Source of the DNA: Edaphobacter lichenicola
GTDB lineage: Bacteria > Acidobacteriota > Terriglobia > Terriglobales > Acidobacteriaceae
DNA length: 64,000 nt
Assembly (NCBI RefSeq): GCF_014201315.1
Contig: NZ_JACHDY010000005.1
Coordinates: 186,001-250,000 of the forward strand
Direction of reading: 5' to 3'
Shown here: in pieces, positions 1-9,308 of the stretch
Layout: each line of letters starts with the position of its first letter
Position numbering within the stretch: the stretch's first letter is position 1
The notes under the pieces: generated by a model
The model's database searches: none
The model's input: only the letters and a program-made list of their open reading frames with translations
Told to the model about the DNA's origin: nothing
Translations under genes and position numbers: made by a program

Positions 1-956
1 CTCGCGGCTACGGGGCAGCACTCATCGCCGGGATTGAGGCTGCCCGCGGCAAGTACATCCTGATGGCCGACGCCGACGCCAGCTACCACTTCGAACATCT
101 TCCCCGCTTCCTGCCAAAGCTCGACGAAGGCTACGACCTCGTCATGGGCAACCGCTTCTCGGGCACCATTGAGCCCGGAGCCATGCCGCCGCTTCATCGC
201 TACCTCGGCAATCCGGTTCTCTCCTCGATCGGTCGCATCTTCTTCCGCATCCCGGTTCGCGACTTCCATTGCGGACTGCGCGCCTTCCGCCGCGATCCCA
301 TCCTCGCACTCAACCTGCGCACTACAGGCATGGAGTTCGCCTCGGAGATGGTGGTAAAGTCCTCCCTCGCCGGTCTCCGTATGACGGAGGTTCCCACCAC
401 ACTCTCGCCCGATGGGCGCAGCCGCCCGCCTCACCTGCGATCCTGGCGCGATGGCTGGCGTCATCTTCGCTTTCTTCTTCTCTTCAGCCCCCGGTGGCTC
501 TTTTTGATTCCAGGCGTCGTCACCTTCTTCGTCGGGATCATCCTTTCGCTCTGGCTCATTCCAGGCCCACAGACCGTGGGGCGATGGACCTTCGACGTCG
601 ACACTCTTACCTATGCGCTCGGCCTCGTTCTTATCGGAGCTCACATCTCCGTCTTCGCGGTCAGCGCGCGGGTCTTCGGCACGCAGGAGGGATTTCTGCC
701 GCCGAATCCAAAGTTCGAGCGCATCTTTAATTACATTAATCTCGAAGTGGGGTTGCTGTTTGGAGCTGTACTTCTACTGGCTGGTCTCGGAATTCTTGGC
801 TATGCCATCCACATCTGGCACAGTGCGGGATTCGGAAACCTCTCGCCCCAGCGCATGTTGCGTCTCACTCTGCCTTCGGCGACCTGTTTCATGCTGGGGG
901 TGGAAGCGATATTCGGCAGCTTCTTTCTTAGTCTGCTTGGAATGAACCGCCGATAG
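1..956 (+). CDS. Family 2 glycosyltransferase with C-terminal membrane segments, 5' end missing
   Basis: The reading frame is open from the window edge, so the true start lies upstream; the ATG at 63 is internal. The visible part begins in the GT-A fold with GAALIAGIEAARGKY, then the metal and nucleotide-sugar motif ADAD and the acceptor-side MGNRF. Such enzymes move a sugar from a nucleotide donor to a lipid carrier such as polyprenyl phosphate at the inner membrane face. The last ~160 residues contain about four hydrophobic segments, as in dolichol-phosphate mannosyl or glucosyltransferases with a membrane tail. The exact sugar and acceptor cannot be read from the sequence. The stop is followed by ~240 bases without a gene. 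Confidence 0.88.
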   Translation, partial: RGYGAALIAGIEAARGKYILMADADASYHFEHLPRFLPKLDEGYDLVMGNRFSGTIEPGAMPPLHRYLGNPVLSSIGRIFFRIPVRDFHCGLRAFRRDPILALNLRTTGMEFASEMVVKSSLAGLRMTEVPTTLSPDGRSRPPHLRSWRDGWRHLRFLLLFSPRWLFLIPGVVTFFVGIILSLWLIPGPQTVGRWTFDVDTLTYALGLVLIGAHISVFAVSARVFGTQEGFLPPNPKFERIFNYINLEVGLLFGAVLLLAGLGILGYAIHIWHSAGFGNLSPQRMLRLTLPSATCFMLGVEAIFGSFFLSLLGMNRR

Positions 957-1198
957 AAATAAAACTTGTTTGCATGCAACGCGAGATGCCCCCGCACTTC
1001 TTCGCGCGTGTATTCGTACAACCATCGAGGGATATCTTGCGGATTTCGCGGGAGCCTACCGTACATTGTGCGGAACTTCCGCCGAGGTCGCGTGTTTGTA
1101 CGGAGGGTAAAGAGCGAATGGCTGGTTGAGATTTCAGGCTATTCAACAACTTGAGTGCCGCGGCCAAGGTGCCGTGAGGCCAACCAAAGGATGGATGT

Positions 1199-2152
1199 AT
1201 GAGATTGACTAACTTAGTCCGTAAGTTTGTGGTGGGCGCGGCTCTTGCGCTTTTGCCCGCAGCGTCTTTTGCAGGAGTCTTTATTTCGGTGGGCATTGCG
1301 CCGCCGGTGTTGCCGGTTTATACGCAGCCGATCTGTCCCGGCGATGGATATCTTTGGAATCCCGGCTATTGGGCGTATGGCGATGAGGGCTACTACTGGG
1401 TCCCTGGTGTTTGGGTTCGGCCGCCGCAGGTTGGACTGCTGTGGACGCCGGGCTACTGGGGATGGGGCGGTGGGGCTTACCTCTTCCACGCTGGTTACTG
1501 GGGGCCGCACGTGGGCTTCTACGGTGGCGTGAACTATGGATTCGGTTATGGCGGCGTTGGTTTTGGCGGCGGCCGCTGGGTTGGCAACAGCTTTGCGTAT
1601 AACACCGCGGTCGTCAATGTGAATCGGACGGTGATCCACAATACGTATATCGACAATACGGTGATCAACCACACGACGGTCTACAACCGTACGAGCTTCA
1701 ATGGCGGGACCGGTGGCATCCAGGCTCGTCCTTCGGCGCAGGAGGCTGGGTTCGCACGGGAGAACCACATTGCACCGACGGGGGAGCAGCAGAGTCATAT
1801 GCAGATGGCACATGCTGACCGCAGCAACTTCGCGTCGGTCAATGGCGGTCATCCTCAGAATGCAGCGTTCTCGCGGCCTGGCGTGCGTGCTGCGAACCAG
1901 CAGCAGCGTATTGGGCAGGGTGTGCAGTCCGGTCAGCTTACCGCTCATGAGACGGGCAACCTGGAGCACAGGGAGGCGAGCATCAATCATCAGGCTGCGG
2001 CTGACCGTGCTGCAAACGGCGGACATCTGACCGCGCAGGAGCATCAGCAGATCAACCAGCGGCAGAATAACGTCAGCAGATCGATCTACAACGACAAGCA
2101 CAACGCGAACACGCAGGAGCATCCGCATGCAGAGGCACACGAGCGGAAGTAG
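1199..2152 (+). CDS. Exported YXWGXW-like aromatic/glycine-rich protein
   Basis: The start ATG follows an AAAGGA ribosome site. Residues 1-25 form a signal peptide ending at SFAG. Residues ~45-130 contain repeated PGYW / GYWGWG blocks rich in Tyr, Trp and Gly, as in the YXWGXW repeat family of outer-surface or periplasmic proteins of unknown role. A Val/Asn/Thr-rich stretch follows (VVNVNRTVIHNTYIDN), then a polar C-terminal half rich in Gln, His and Asn that looks disordered. A GC hairpin with a T run lies ~20 bases after the stop, so the gene is probably monocistronic. No enzymatic motif is visible. A structural or surface-assembly role is only inferred. Confidence 0.85.
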   Translation: MRLTNLVRKFVVGAALALLPAASFAGVFISVGIAPPVLPVYTQPICPGDGYLWNPGYWAYGDEGYYWVPGVWVRPPQVGLLWTPGYWGWGGGAYLFHAGYWGPHVGFYGGVNYGFGYGGVGFGGGRWVGNSFAYNTAVVNVNRTVIHNTYIDNTVINHTTVYNRTSFNGGTGGIQARPSAQEAGFARENHIAPTGEQQSHMQMAHADRSNFASVNGGHPQNAAFSRPGVRAANQQQRIGQGVQSGQLTAHETGNLEHREASINHQAAADRAANGGHLTAQEHQQINQRQNNVSRSIYNDKHNANTQEHPHAEAHERK

Positions 2153-2174
2153 TTTGTAGCGACGAAGAGGAAGT

Positions 2175-2206
2175 GGTCGGCGGATATTTAGCCGGCCGCT
2201 TTTTTG
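2175..2206 (+). terminator. Rho-independent terminator after the YXWGXW-like gene
   Basis: GGTCGGC (2175-2181) pairs with GCCGGCC (2191-2197) with one G-U pair, followed by GC and six T. It sits between the stop at 2152 and the next start at 2226. Confidence 0.7.
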
Positions 2207-2225
2207 TGCGCCTAGAATCTTAAGG

Positions 2226-2963
2226 ATGGTAGGTGAACAGCGGGACAGAGTCGTTGTGGTGCTGGTACGGGCGCGCAATCCGAACAACATCGGAGCGGTT
2301 GCGAGGGCGATGCACGACTTTGGCTTTCGCCATCTGCGGATTGTGAATGAGTATGCGGTGCCGTTTGAGACGGCGCGATCGGCGGTGGATGCGTCTGGGG
2401 TGCTGGCAGGGGCCGAGGCGTGTGTCAGCGTTGCCGAGGCGGTCGCGGATTGCACGGTGGTGGTGGGGACGACGGCAGTGGGGGAGCGTACGCTGCAGCA
2501 TCCTTTGCACGCGCTTGCCGATGCTGGAGAGAAGATTGGTTTAGCGTTGGCGGGTAGGGGACGGGTCGCGGTGCTGTTTGGCTCGGAGAAGACAGGGCTT
2601 AGCAACGAGGAGCTGAGCCACTGTCATTGGCTGCTGACGATTCCGATGGAGGAGCAGAAGGAGATCCGGCATCCTTCGATGAATCTTGGGCAGGCGGTGG
2701 CGGTTTGCTTGTATGAGTTAGTGCGGGGGAAGGGTTCGGTTGCCGGGGGTGGGGCGGATGAGGCGCCTAACGTAATCGAGATGGAGCGGCTGATGGCTCT
2801 GTTGACCGAGGTGCTGGAGACGACTGGATATACGAAGCGGCATCCTGCGAACTGCGATGAGGCTCAGATTCGGCGGCTGGTTTTGCGGATGGGGGTGACG
2901 GCGAGTGATGTGCCGGTGTGGATGGGGATCTTGCGGCAGGTGTTGTGGCGGGTGCGTGGTTAG
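2226..2963 (+). CDS. trmJ: TrmJ-type SPOUT RNA 2'-O-methyltransferase
   Basis: Proteins of this family methylate the ribose 2'-O of tRNA nucleotide 32 using S-adenosylmethionine. The SPOUT knot motifs are present in order: VRARNPNNIGAVARAM near residues 14-29, LFGSEKTGLSNEEL near 118-131, and IPMEEQ...SMNLGQAVAVCLYEL near 140-168. A helical C-terminal extension of about 70 residues matches the TrmJ/LasT layout, and the length of 245 residues is normal. It lies between two exported-protein genes with no partner. Related SPOUT enzymes such as TrmH are less likely because of the RNPxNxGAxAR motif and the extension. Confidence 0.88.
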   Translation: MVGEQRDRVVVVLVRARNPNNIGAVARAMHDFGFRHLRIVNEYAVPFETARSAVDASGVLAGAEACVSVAEAVADCTVVVGTTAVGERTLQHPLHALADAGEKIGLALAGRGRVAVLFGSEKTGLSNEELSHCHWLLTIPMEEQKEIRHPSMNLGQAVAVCLYELVRGKGSVAGGGADEAPNVIEMERLMALLTEVLETTGYTKRHPANCDEAQIRRLVLRMGVTASDVPVWMGILRQVLWRVRG

Positions 2964-3035
2964 AAGACGGACATTATCCTTTGCGCATGAAGTTCATGTA
3001 GGTTGAACGATGTGAGATATCAGGAGGCGGCAGGC

Positions 3036-5432
3036 ATGGTCGTGCGTAAGACGGCTGCAGTAGCGGCATTGGTTGGATCTTTGACGGTAAGCGGATGGAC
3101 GCAGGGGAAACAGTTGACGACCGAAGACTACGCACAAGCGGAGAAGTTTATGGGGTACAACGTGAACTCGCTGGTGTATCACGGCGTGGCGCGGCCTACG
3201 TGGATGGCGGATGGACGTTTCTGGTATCGCGACAATGGGCCGGACGGGATCACGTTTATCGTGGTCGATCCGACGAAGGGCACGAAGGCGCCTGCGTTCG
3301 ATCAGGCGAAGCTTGCGGCAGCGTTGACGAGTGCGACGGACGGCAAGATGAAGGCGGATGCGTGGCATCTGATGATCTCCGAGATTGAGTTTTCAAATGG
3401 AGACAAGACGGTTGTCGTGGGGAGTGGTTCGCGGAAGTTTCGTTGCGACCTGAGCGGCGCGGGTGTTTGCACAGAGGTTGTCGCGGCTGGCGGGGAGCAG
3501 GCGGCAAACAAGATTCACGGAGTTCTTGCACCGGATAAGACGAAGGAAGCGTTTATCCGCGACTGGAATCTTTGGGTGCGCGATGTGGCTACGGGCAAGG
3601 AGACTCAGCTGACCACCGATGGAGTGAAGGACTATGGGTACGCGACCGATAACGCCGGTTGGACGATGAGCGATAACGCGGTCCTGGTGTGGTCACCTGA
3701 TGGAAAGATGATTGCTACGTTTCAGCAGGACCAGAGGAAGACGGGCGAAATGTATATGGTTCCGGTGACGAATGGTCATCCGGAGTTGAAGGTATGGAAG
3801 TATCCGCTGGTGGGGGACAAAGATGTAACGATGATCGAGCGCGTGATCATCGATATGCCAGGTGACGGAAAGGCGGCGAAGGTGATTCGGTTGAAGATGC
3901 CGCCGGATCAGCACCGGTCTACCCTGTGCGATGACATTAGCTGCCGCGGAGGGAGCGGATGGGATGATGTGCAGTGGAGCGCAGATGGTAAGACACTGGC
4001 GTTTGTTTCGACGTCGCGAGATCACAAGCAGGAGTGGATGAGGATCGCGGATGCTTCGACTGGCGAAGTGCTGGATGTGATGGGCGAGACTGCGACGAAG
4101 TTCTTCGAGAGTGGCAATGACAAGGTGAACTGGAAGTATCTTTCGAAGACAAACGAGCTGTTGTGGTTCAGCGAGCGAGACGGCTGGGGGCAGATGTATT
4201 TGTACGATGCCGCGACGGGCAATTTGAAGAATAAGATTACGCGTGGCGATGGGAATGTGACCCAGGTGCTACAGGTAGATGAGAAGACGCGCACGATTTA
4301 TTTTCTTGGGGTGGGCAAGGAGCCTGGGCGCGACCCCTATTTTTCACACTTCTATAGCGTGAAGTTTGATGGGAAGGATATGAAGCTGCTGACGCCGGAG
4401 AATGCGGATCATGCGGTGACGGTGTCGCAGGATGGGAGGTACTTTGTCGATGTGTACTCGACCGCGACCGAGCCACAGACGGCGGTGGTGCGGGATGAGA
4501 GCGGCAAAGTTGTAGTCGAGGTGGCGAAGCAGGATATCTCGAAGCTGGTGGCTTATGGATGGGTGCCGCCGGTGCCGATTGTGGTGAAGGCGCGGGATGG
4601 GAAGACGGACTTGTACGGTTACATGTTCAAGCCGACGAACATCGATGCGTCGAAGAAGTATCCGATTGTGAATAGTGTTTATCCGGGGCCGCAGACGGGA
4701 TCATGTGGTGGGCGCGGCTTTTCGGCGGCACATCGGGATTGGCAGTCGCTGGCGGAGCTTGGGTTTGTTGTCGTGTGCATCGATGGGATGGGAACGCCGT
4801 TTCGGTCGAAGGCGTTTCATGAGTTTTACTTCGGCGACCTGGGGGACAATACGATTCCGGATCAGGTGGCGGGGATGAAGGAGCTGGCGGCTAAGCATCC
4901 GTGGATCGATATCGATAAGGTGGGGATGTATGGGCACTCGGGCGGCGGGAATGCTACGGCTGCGGCGATGTTTCATTACCCGGACTTCTTCAAGGTTGGG
5001 ATTGCGGAGAGTGGGAATCACGACCAGAGGGACTATGAGGATGACTGGGCGGAGAAATGGAACGGGCTGCTGGTGAAGAATGCCGACGGGACGACGAACT
5101 ATGACAGCCAGGCGAATCAGTATGTGGCGAAGAATCTGAAGGGGCATCTGCTGCTGGCGCACGGTTCGACGGACAACAATGTGCCGCTGAATAACACGCT
5201 GCTGGTCGTGGACGCGCTGATCAAGGCGAATAAGGACTTTGATCTGCTGATTATTCCAAATGTCGCGCATGGGTATGGCGAGGCAAGTCAGTACATGACC
5301 CGGCGACGGTGGGATTATTTCGTGAAGAATCTTGCGGGGAATATACCGCCGCATGAGTACGAGATGAAGTCATATGCTGCGGCGATGACGGCGATACGCA
5401 GCGGTCCGCGTGATGCGGAGGATGATCAGTAG
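3036..5432 (+). CDS. Exported S9 family prolyl peptidase (DPP4-like)
   Basis: I chose ATG 3036 because AGGAGG lies 8 bases upstream; the TTG at 3003 has no such site. The first ~26 residues are a signal peptide. Residues ~110-470 carry the beta-propeller typical of the DPP IV N-terminal domain (blocks such as LVWSPDGKM and VQWSADGKTLAFVS). Residues ~540-790 are the alpha/beta hydrolase with nucleophile Ser ~635 in GMYGHSGGG, Asp in HGSTDNNVP and His in VAHGYGE. The enzyme should cleave dipeptides or short peptides in the periplasm. A strong bidirectional terminator follows the stop. Confidence 0.93.
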   Translation: MVVRKTAAVAALVGSLTVSGWTQGKQLTTEDYAQAEKFMGYNVNSLVYHGVARPTWMADGRFWYRDNGPDGITFIVVDPTKGTKAPAFDQAKLAAALTSATDGKMKADAWHLMISEIEFSNGDKTVVVGSGSRKFRCDLSGAGVCTEVVAAGGEQAANKIHGVLAPDKTKEAFIRDWNLWVRDVATGKETQLTTDGVKDYGYATDNAGWTMSDNAVLVWSPDGKMIATFQQDQRKTGEMYMVPVTNGHPELKVWKYPLVGDKDVTMIERVIIDMPGDGKAAKVIRLKMPPDQHRSTLCDDISCRGGSGWDDVQWSADGKTLAFVSTSRDHKQEWMRIADASTGEVLDVMGETATKFFESGNDKVNWKYLSKTNELLWFSERDGWGQMYLYDAATGNLKNKITRGDGNVTQVLQVDEKTRTIYFLGVGKEPGRDPYFSHFYSVKFDGKDMKLLTPENADHAVTVSQDGRYFVDVYSTATEPQTAVVRDESGKVVVEVAKQDISKLVAYGWVPPVPIVVKARDGKTDLYGYMFKPTNIDASKKYPIVNSVYPGPQTGSCGGRGFSAAHRDWQSLAELGFVVVCIDGMGTPFRSKAFHEFYFGDLGDNTIPDQVAGMKELAAKHPWIDIDKVGMYGHSGGGNATAAAMFHYPDFFKVGIAESGNHDQRDYEDDWAEKWNGLLVKNADGTTNYDSQANQYVAKNLKGHLLLAHGSTDNNVPLNNTLLVVDALIKANKDFDLLIIPNVAHGYGEASQYMTRRRWDYFVKNLAGNIPPHEYEMKSYAAAMTAIRSGPRDAEDDQ

Positions 5433-5446
5433 AGGCGATAAGTGCG

Positions 5447-5490
5447 AATGGGCCGGTAGAGGGAGATTCTCTGCCGGCCCATTATTTGTT
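5447..5490. terminator. Bidirectional terminator between convergent genes
   Basis: AATGGGCCGGTAGAG (5447-5461) pairs with CTCTGCCGGCCCATT (5469-5483) with a single wobble, followed by ATTTGTT. The A/T-flanked 15-bp stem can end both the S9 peptidase transcript (+) and the lipoprotein transcript (-). Confidence 0.85.
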
Positions 5491-5496
5491 GCGCGA

Positions 5497-6147
5497 TTAT
5501 TCGACGATCTTGCCGTCGTTGCTCGAAGCGGTGCTGGCGGACTTCGCTGAGGAGACCTGCCAACCGTTGCTGGTGTTTGTGAGGGTGGCCTGGGCGTTTT
5601 GAGGGGCTGCCAGTTCGGTCTGGAGTTGTGGGTAGGCGTTTTGGGTCTCGGGGGCGGTGGCCCAGGCGGCCGCGTCGGGGATGTTGTAGTGGTAGGAGAC
5701 CTGAGTCGTGGCGCCGGGGTCGCTGGTGGTGGGGGTGGAGCTGTCGATGCTGGAGACTTTGCGATGGCCGTAGCAGAAGTTTCCGTAGCCAGGTTGGGTG
5801 GTGTCGGCGGTCCAGGCGGCGCGGCCCTTGTCGGAGAGGTCGTAGTTGTTGACCTGCTTGCTGGCGATGATGAGGACTTTCTTTTCAGCGGTAGTGCGGA
5901 CGAGGAGGCCCTGATCGACGAGGGCGTCGTAGTTGGAGGTCTTGCTGTTGTTGGAGGTGTCAGCCTGCACTGGGAATTTGACGGGGTCGGACCAGAGACA
6001 GGCGGGGTGGGCGGAGTAGTAGCTATTGATGGCGCTGGTGTAGTTGAGGGTGTTGTCGGCTTTTTTGTTGCAGCTGGTGGCGAGGAAGGCAACTGCGCTG
6101 CAGAGGGCTGTGGTGCGGATGGTAGTGCGGATGGTTTGGCTCTTCAT
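5497..6147 (-). CDS. Putative lipoprotein of unknown function
   Basis: The start follows AAGGAG. Residues 1-26 form a lipoprotein signal with lipobox LATSC, so the mature protein is probably lipid-anchored at Cys. The rest is hydrophilic, with Asp/Ser/Thr-rich stretches (SSIDSSTPTTSDPGATTQ) and a segment LVDQGLLVRTTAEKK that resembles a small winged-helix-like turn. The C-terminus (NGWQVSSAKSAS...NDGKIVE) resembles short exported beta proteins. I do not recognise a named family. It is downstream of, but separate from, the response-regulator operon, with ~118 bases between them. Confidence 0.75.
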   Translation of the reverse strand: MKSQTIRTTIRTTALCSAVAFLATSCNKKADNTLNYTSAINSYYSAHPACLWSDPVKFPVQADTSNNSKTSNYDALVDQGLLVRTTAEKKVLIIASKQVNNYDLSDKGRAAWTADTTQPGYGNFCYGHRKVSSIDSSTPTTSDPGATTQVSYHYNIPDAAAWATAPETQNAYPQLQTELAAPQNAQATLTNTSNGWQVSSAKSASTASSNDGKIVE

Positions 6148-6265
6148 TCAAAGGTCTCCTTACTTCATCTCTTTGCTTGGCATTGTTTCAATGCGTTCAA
6201 TTAGGTGGGATGCAGGAGAGGGTGCTGAGGTCTTCTGAGGAATTGGTTGCCTGTGTGGTGAGAAG

Positions 6266-6880
6266 TTATAGCCAGCCTTTGGTGCGGGCGATGCGAGCGG
6301 CGTCGACGCGATTGGAGGCACCCAGCTTGGCGATGGCTTCGGAGAGGTAGTTGCGAACGGTACCTTCGGAGAGGTGAAGTTCAGTGGCTATCTCGGTGCT
6401 GCTGCGGCCGTCGCCAGCGCGCTGGAGGATCTGGCGTTCGCGGTCGGTGAGGGGATCGAGTTCGGCGTTCCAGGCTTCGGCGGCGAGTGCGGGGTCGACG
6501 ACACGCATACCTCGATGGACGCGGCGAACGGCGTCGGCGAGCTCTTTGGCGGGGCGATCTTTGAGGAGGTAGCCGCGGGCTCCGGCGTCGAGTGCCCGGC
6601 GCAGGTAGCCGGGACGGGCGAAGGTGGTGAGGATGATGGTCCGGACGCTGGGGTGGTTGGTGCGCAGGTTTGCGGCTAGTTCGAGGCCAGTCATGTGGGG
6701 CATCTCGATATCGGTGACGAGGACGTCGGGTTTCATGCGGCCTACGGCTTCGAAGGCGTCGCGGCCGTTCGCGGTGGTGGCGATGACGGAGATGTCGGCT
6801 TCGAGCTCGAGAAGGGCGGAGAGAGCGCCCAACACCATGGCCTGATCTTCGGCGAGGATGACGCGAATGGATGGACTCAT
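6266..6880 (-). CDS. NarL/FixJ-family response regulator
   Basis: A receiver domain occupies residues ~5-120, with acidic residues E11/D12, phospho-acceptor D57 (VTDIEMP) and Lys in LLKDRP. A LuxR-type helix-turn-helix occupies ~139-204 (LTDREREILQRAGDGRSSTEIATELHLSEGTV is its recognisable core, quoted here only as a motif region). The start codon overlaps the stop of the upstream kinase gene by 4 bases, so the two form a cognate pair. The best guess is that it controls the adjacent ABC transporter operon, as in DesR/LiaR-like systems. Confidence 0.93.
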   Translation of the reverse strand: MSPSIRVILAEDQAMVLGALSALLELEADISVIATTANGRDAFEAVGRMKPDVLVTDIEMPHMTGLELAANLRTNHPSVRTIILTTFARPGYLRRALDAGARGYLLKDRPAKELADAVRRVHRGMRVVDPALAAEAWNAELDPLTDRERQILQRAGDGRSSTEIATELHLSEGTVRNYLSEAIAKLGASNRVDAARIARTKGWL

Positions 6881-8016
6881 ACGACCACGCTGGGGGCTTG
6901 TATAGAGTCCGGTGTTGACTCCGGGAGCTCGATGAGAAGGGAGACGCCGGGGTTGGTTGTGATGGAGAGGCGGCCTCCGAGAGACTGGACGCGCTCGCGC
7001 ATTCCGCGGAGACCGTTGCCTTCGCAGAGCTTGGGGTGAGCGCCGTTATCGGCGATGAGGAGAGAGTGGTAGCCATCGTCAGATCGTGTGAAGCGCATGC
7101 TGCAGTGGGTGGCCTGGGCGTGGCGCACGATGTTAGTTACAGCTTCGCGGACGGCGAGACAGAGGACGGTCTCTTCGGTTGCGTTGAGTTGTGGGACGGG
7201 GGATTCGCAGGCCAGGGCTACGCCTGCGGCTTGCAGGGTGTTGCGGGCTTGCTCCATCTCGGCGGTGAGTCCACGGGAGCGATAGCCGCCGATGGCTTCA
7301 CGGACTTCGGAGAGAGCGGTGCGCGCCGTTCGTTCGACGTCGGCCATCTCCTTGGCTGCGCGTTGCGGATCGAGTTCGACGAGGCGGCCGGCGAGCTCGG
7401 ATTTTAAGACGATGACGGAGAGGGTATGGCCGAGAACGTCATGGAGGTCGCGGGCAATGCGTTCGCGTTCGGCGACGGCTGCCAATGCGACATTTTCTTC
7501 CTGCGCCTTGCGGAGCTTGCACTCGGCGCGTCTCTGTTCGGCGAAGAGGATGTTGCCGCCCCCGATGAGGAGGAGAAGAAAGATAGCAACAAAGACATTG
7601 GGCCAGCCGATGTAAAGGAGGTGGCCACGGGTGTTGAAGAGATAACCTTCAGCAACGATGAAGAGCGATTCGACGAAGAAGAGTGAGAGGATGCGGCGAG
7701 TGGATTTGAGAACGAATGGCAGAAAGGCTGCGGTGTAGACGAAGAAGGTGGATCCGCCACCGTTCCACGGAAAGGTTGCGAGGCCTAGGAGAAATGTAGC
7801 GGCGATCAACCAGTAGCGAGTTGGTCTACCCTCATTCTTAGGGCTGACATAGGCGGCGAAGATGGCTACAAAGAGTGCGAAAACGGTGAGGGTGCCAGCC
7901 CATAGGTGACGGCTGGGCTCAAGGATCGGATCGATAAAGAGAAAGCTGGAGTAGGCGAGCCAGAGCCAGGCCATATTCCGTTCATGCTTCTTCGAGATGA
8001 CGTCGGGAGATTTCAT
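6877..8016 (-). CDS. NarL-type (HisKA_3, DesK-like) sensor histidine kinase
   Basis: The N-terminal ~160 residues contain about five hydrophobic segments without a large extracytoplasmic loop, as in DesK-like membrane sensors. The dimerisation and phosphotransfer motif RIARDLHDVLGHTLS has phospho-acceptor His192, and the N box VREAVTNIVRHAQA and the glycine-rich NGLRGMRERV belong to the HATPase domain at ~265-370. The gene overlaps the response regulator by 4 bases. A sensor without a periplasmic domain, next to an ABC-2 exporter, suggests membrane or lipid-active-agent sensing; this is inference from architecture. Confidence 0.93.
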   Translation of the reverse strand: MKSPDVISKKHERNMAWLWLAYSSFLFIDPILEPSRHLWAGTLTVFALFVAIFAAYVSPKNEGRPTRYWLIAATFLLGLATFPWNGGGSTFFVYTAAFLPFVLKSTRRILSLFFVESLFIVAEGYLFNTRGHLLYIGWPNVFVAIFLLLLIGGGNILFAEQRRAECKLRKAQEENVALAAVAERERIARDLHDVLGHTLSVIVLKSELAGRLVELDPQRAAKEMADVERTARTALSEVREAIGGYRSRGLTAEMEQARNTLQAAGVALACESPVPQLNATEETVLCLAVREAVTNIVRHAQATHCSMRFTRSDDGYHSLLIADNGAHPKLCEGNGLRGMRERVQSLGGRLSITTNPGVSLLIELPESTPDSIQAPSVVV

Positions 8017-8065
8017 TAGTTGTCCAGTTCAATGAGTTTGCCGTCCTGCAGATTGCGGTAATGAG

Positions 8066-8422
8066 TCAGTCGGATGGGTCATTGAAAACGGTTGGATGGT
8101 TGGGCTGATAGAGGCCGATCTTGCCTCCTCCAGGAAGTTGAACGCTGACGATCGAACCCCATCTTTCTTCCTTGACTTGCGAACACTTGACGGCTTTTTC
8201 GGTGAGCGCCGAGATCTCCGCACTGAGATCGTTACAAATGAAATAGAGTTCGTGCCGGTCATTCGCTTCGGCTGGATGAACGGCGATCTCAGCGGGAGGC
8301 AGCGCGAAGATCAGCCATCCATGACCGGCGTCCACGGAGGCGAGCCCGAGGATGTCGCGCAGGAAGGCGCGGTCGGCGGATGCATCGGTGCTGTATACGA
8401 CTACGTGTGCGCCAAAGATCAT
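8066..8422 (-). CDS. Small VOC (glyoxalase/bleomycin-resistance fold) protein
   Basis: The 118-residue protein is one vicinal-oxygen-chelate unit: VVVYSTDASADRAFLRDILGL at the start is the usual first beta-alpha-beta element, then WLIFALPPAEIAVHP and ELYFICNDL. An AGAAGGG site precedes the ATG. It lies between the ABC permease and the kinase on the same strand, ~50 bases from each, so it is probably part of that operon. Substrate unknown; such proteins bind or modify small toxic compounds, which would fit an exporter operon. Confidence 0.8.
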   Translation of the reverse strand: MIFGAHVVVYSTDASADRAFLRDILGLASVDAGHGWLIFALPPAEIAVHPAEANDRHELYFICNDLSAEISALTEKAVKCSQVKEERWGSIVSVQLPGGGKIGLYQPNHPTVFNDPSD

Positions 8423-8468
8423 CGGCGTGCCCTTCTCGTCTGATGCGGAAAGTGTACCGCGTTGCTGG

Positions 8469-9257
8469 TTATGCGTTCTGCTCTTTTCGATGGAAGAGGA
8501 GACGGCTGATTCCGAGCATCAAGAGGGTGAAGCCGATGAGGGCGTTCCAGTGGGTGATGAGCGACATGGTGTCGTTGTAGTGGAAGATGCTGAGCATGAG
8601 TTGAGAGAGGTGATAGGTGGGTAGAAGAGGCGCGATGCCCTGCAGCCAGTGGGGCAGGAACTTGATGGGAATCCAGAGGCCGCTGAGGAAGGACATGGGG
8701 AGATAGATGAGGTTGATGATGCCGGGGGCGGCGTTTGCTGGAACGATAAGGGCGAGGAGGAGGCCCATGCTGGCGAAGCTGATGGAGCCGCAGATCGTCA
8801 TGCCGAGCATCTCGGCGAGTTCGATCGGGGAGAGGTGGACGTCTCCGAAGGCGATGCCGATAAGGGAGAGGATGGTGACGATGATGAGGCCGAAGGCGAC
8901 TGCGGCAGCGCACTTGGCGAAGAGATAGGCGGAGACGGGCATGGGGCTTGCGCGTTTGAGCTCGAGCCAGCCGGCGGCGAGATCGGAGGAGAGGCCGACC
9001 CCGATGCCGAAGAGCGCCGAGCCGATGAGGCCGAAGCAGGCATAGCCGGCGAGCATGTACTTGGCCATGTGAACGCTGCCGTCGAAGGAGTGGCGATTGG
9101 CGAGGCCGAAGATGATGTAGAACATGACGGGAAAGCCAATGGTTGCGAGTGAGAAGGAACGGGTGCGGAGGAGTTTTACGAACTCGTACTTTGATTCTTT
9201 GCGGCAGATGTCGGGGACGTTGGTTGTGGCGGGCTGGAGGATGGCGGCGGGGTACAT
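8469..9257 (-). CDS. ABC-2 type transporter permease
   Basis: I chose ATG 9257, preceded by AAGGAG, rather than the longer frame from 9305. The 262-residue product has about six membrane helices (for example YMLAGYACFGLIGSALFGIG and LMSGL-like segments around MSFLSGLWIPIKFLP) and the N-terminal amphipathic ESKYEFVKLLRTRSFS typical of ABC-2 permeases. It follows its ATPase gene, with a short repeat (9309-9338) in the gap. Substrate not predictable. Confidence 0.9.
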   Translation of the reverse strand: MYPAAILQPATTNVPDICRKESKYEFVKLLRTRSFSLATIGFPVMFYIIFGLANRHSFDGSVHMAKYMLAGYACFGLIGSALFGIGVGLSSDLAAGWLELKRASPMPVSAYLFAKCAAAVAFGLIIVTILSLIGIAFGDVHLSPIELAEMLGMTICGSISFASMGLLLALIVPANAAPGIINLIYLPMSFLSGLWIPIKFLPHWLQGIAPLLPTYHLSQLMLSIFHYNDTMSLITHWNALIGFTLLMLGISRLLFHRKEQNA

Positions 9258-9308
9258 TGGAGTCTCCTTGTTTCGATGTAGTGCGGGGCGAAGGACGAAC
9301 TGCAAATA

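Noticed and set aside
1214..2605. 463-codon minus-strand frame across the YXWGXW and trmJ genes
   Set aside because: It spans two plus-strand genes and a terminator; no protein-like motifs.
3003..3035. TTG start for the S9 peptidase
   Set aside because: The ATG at 3036 has AGGAGG at ideal spacing and begins the signal peptide.
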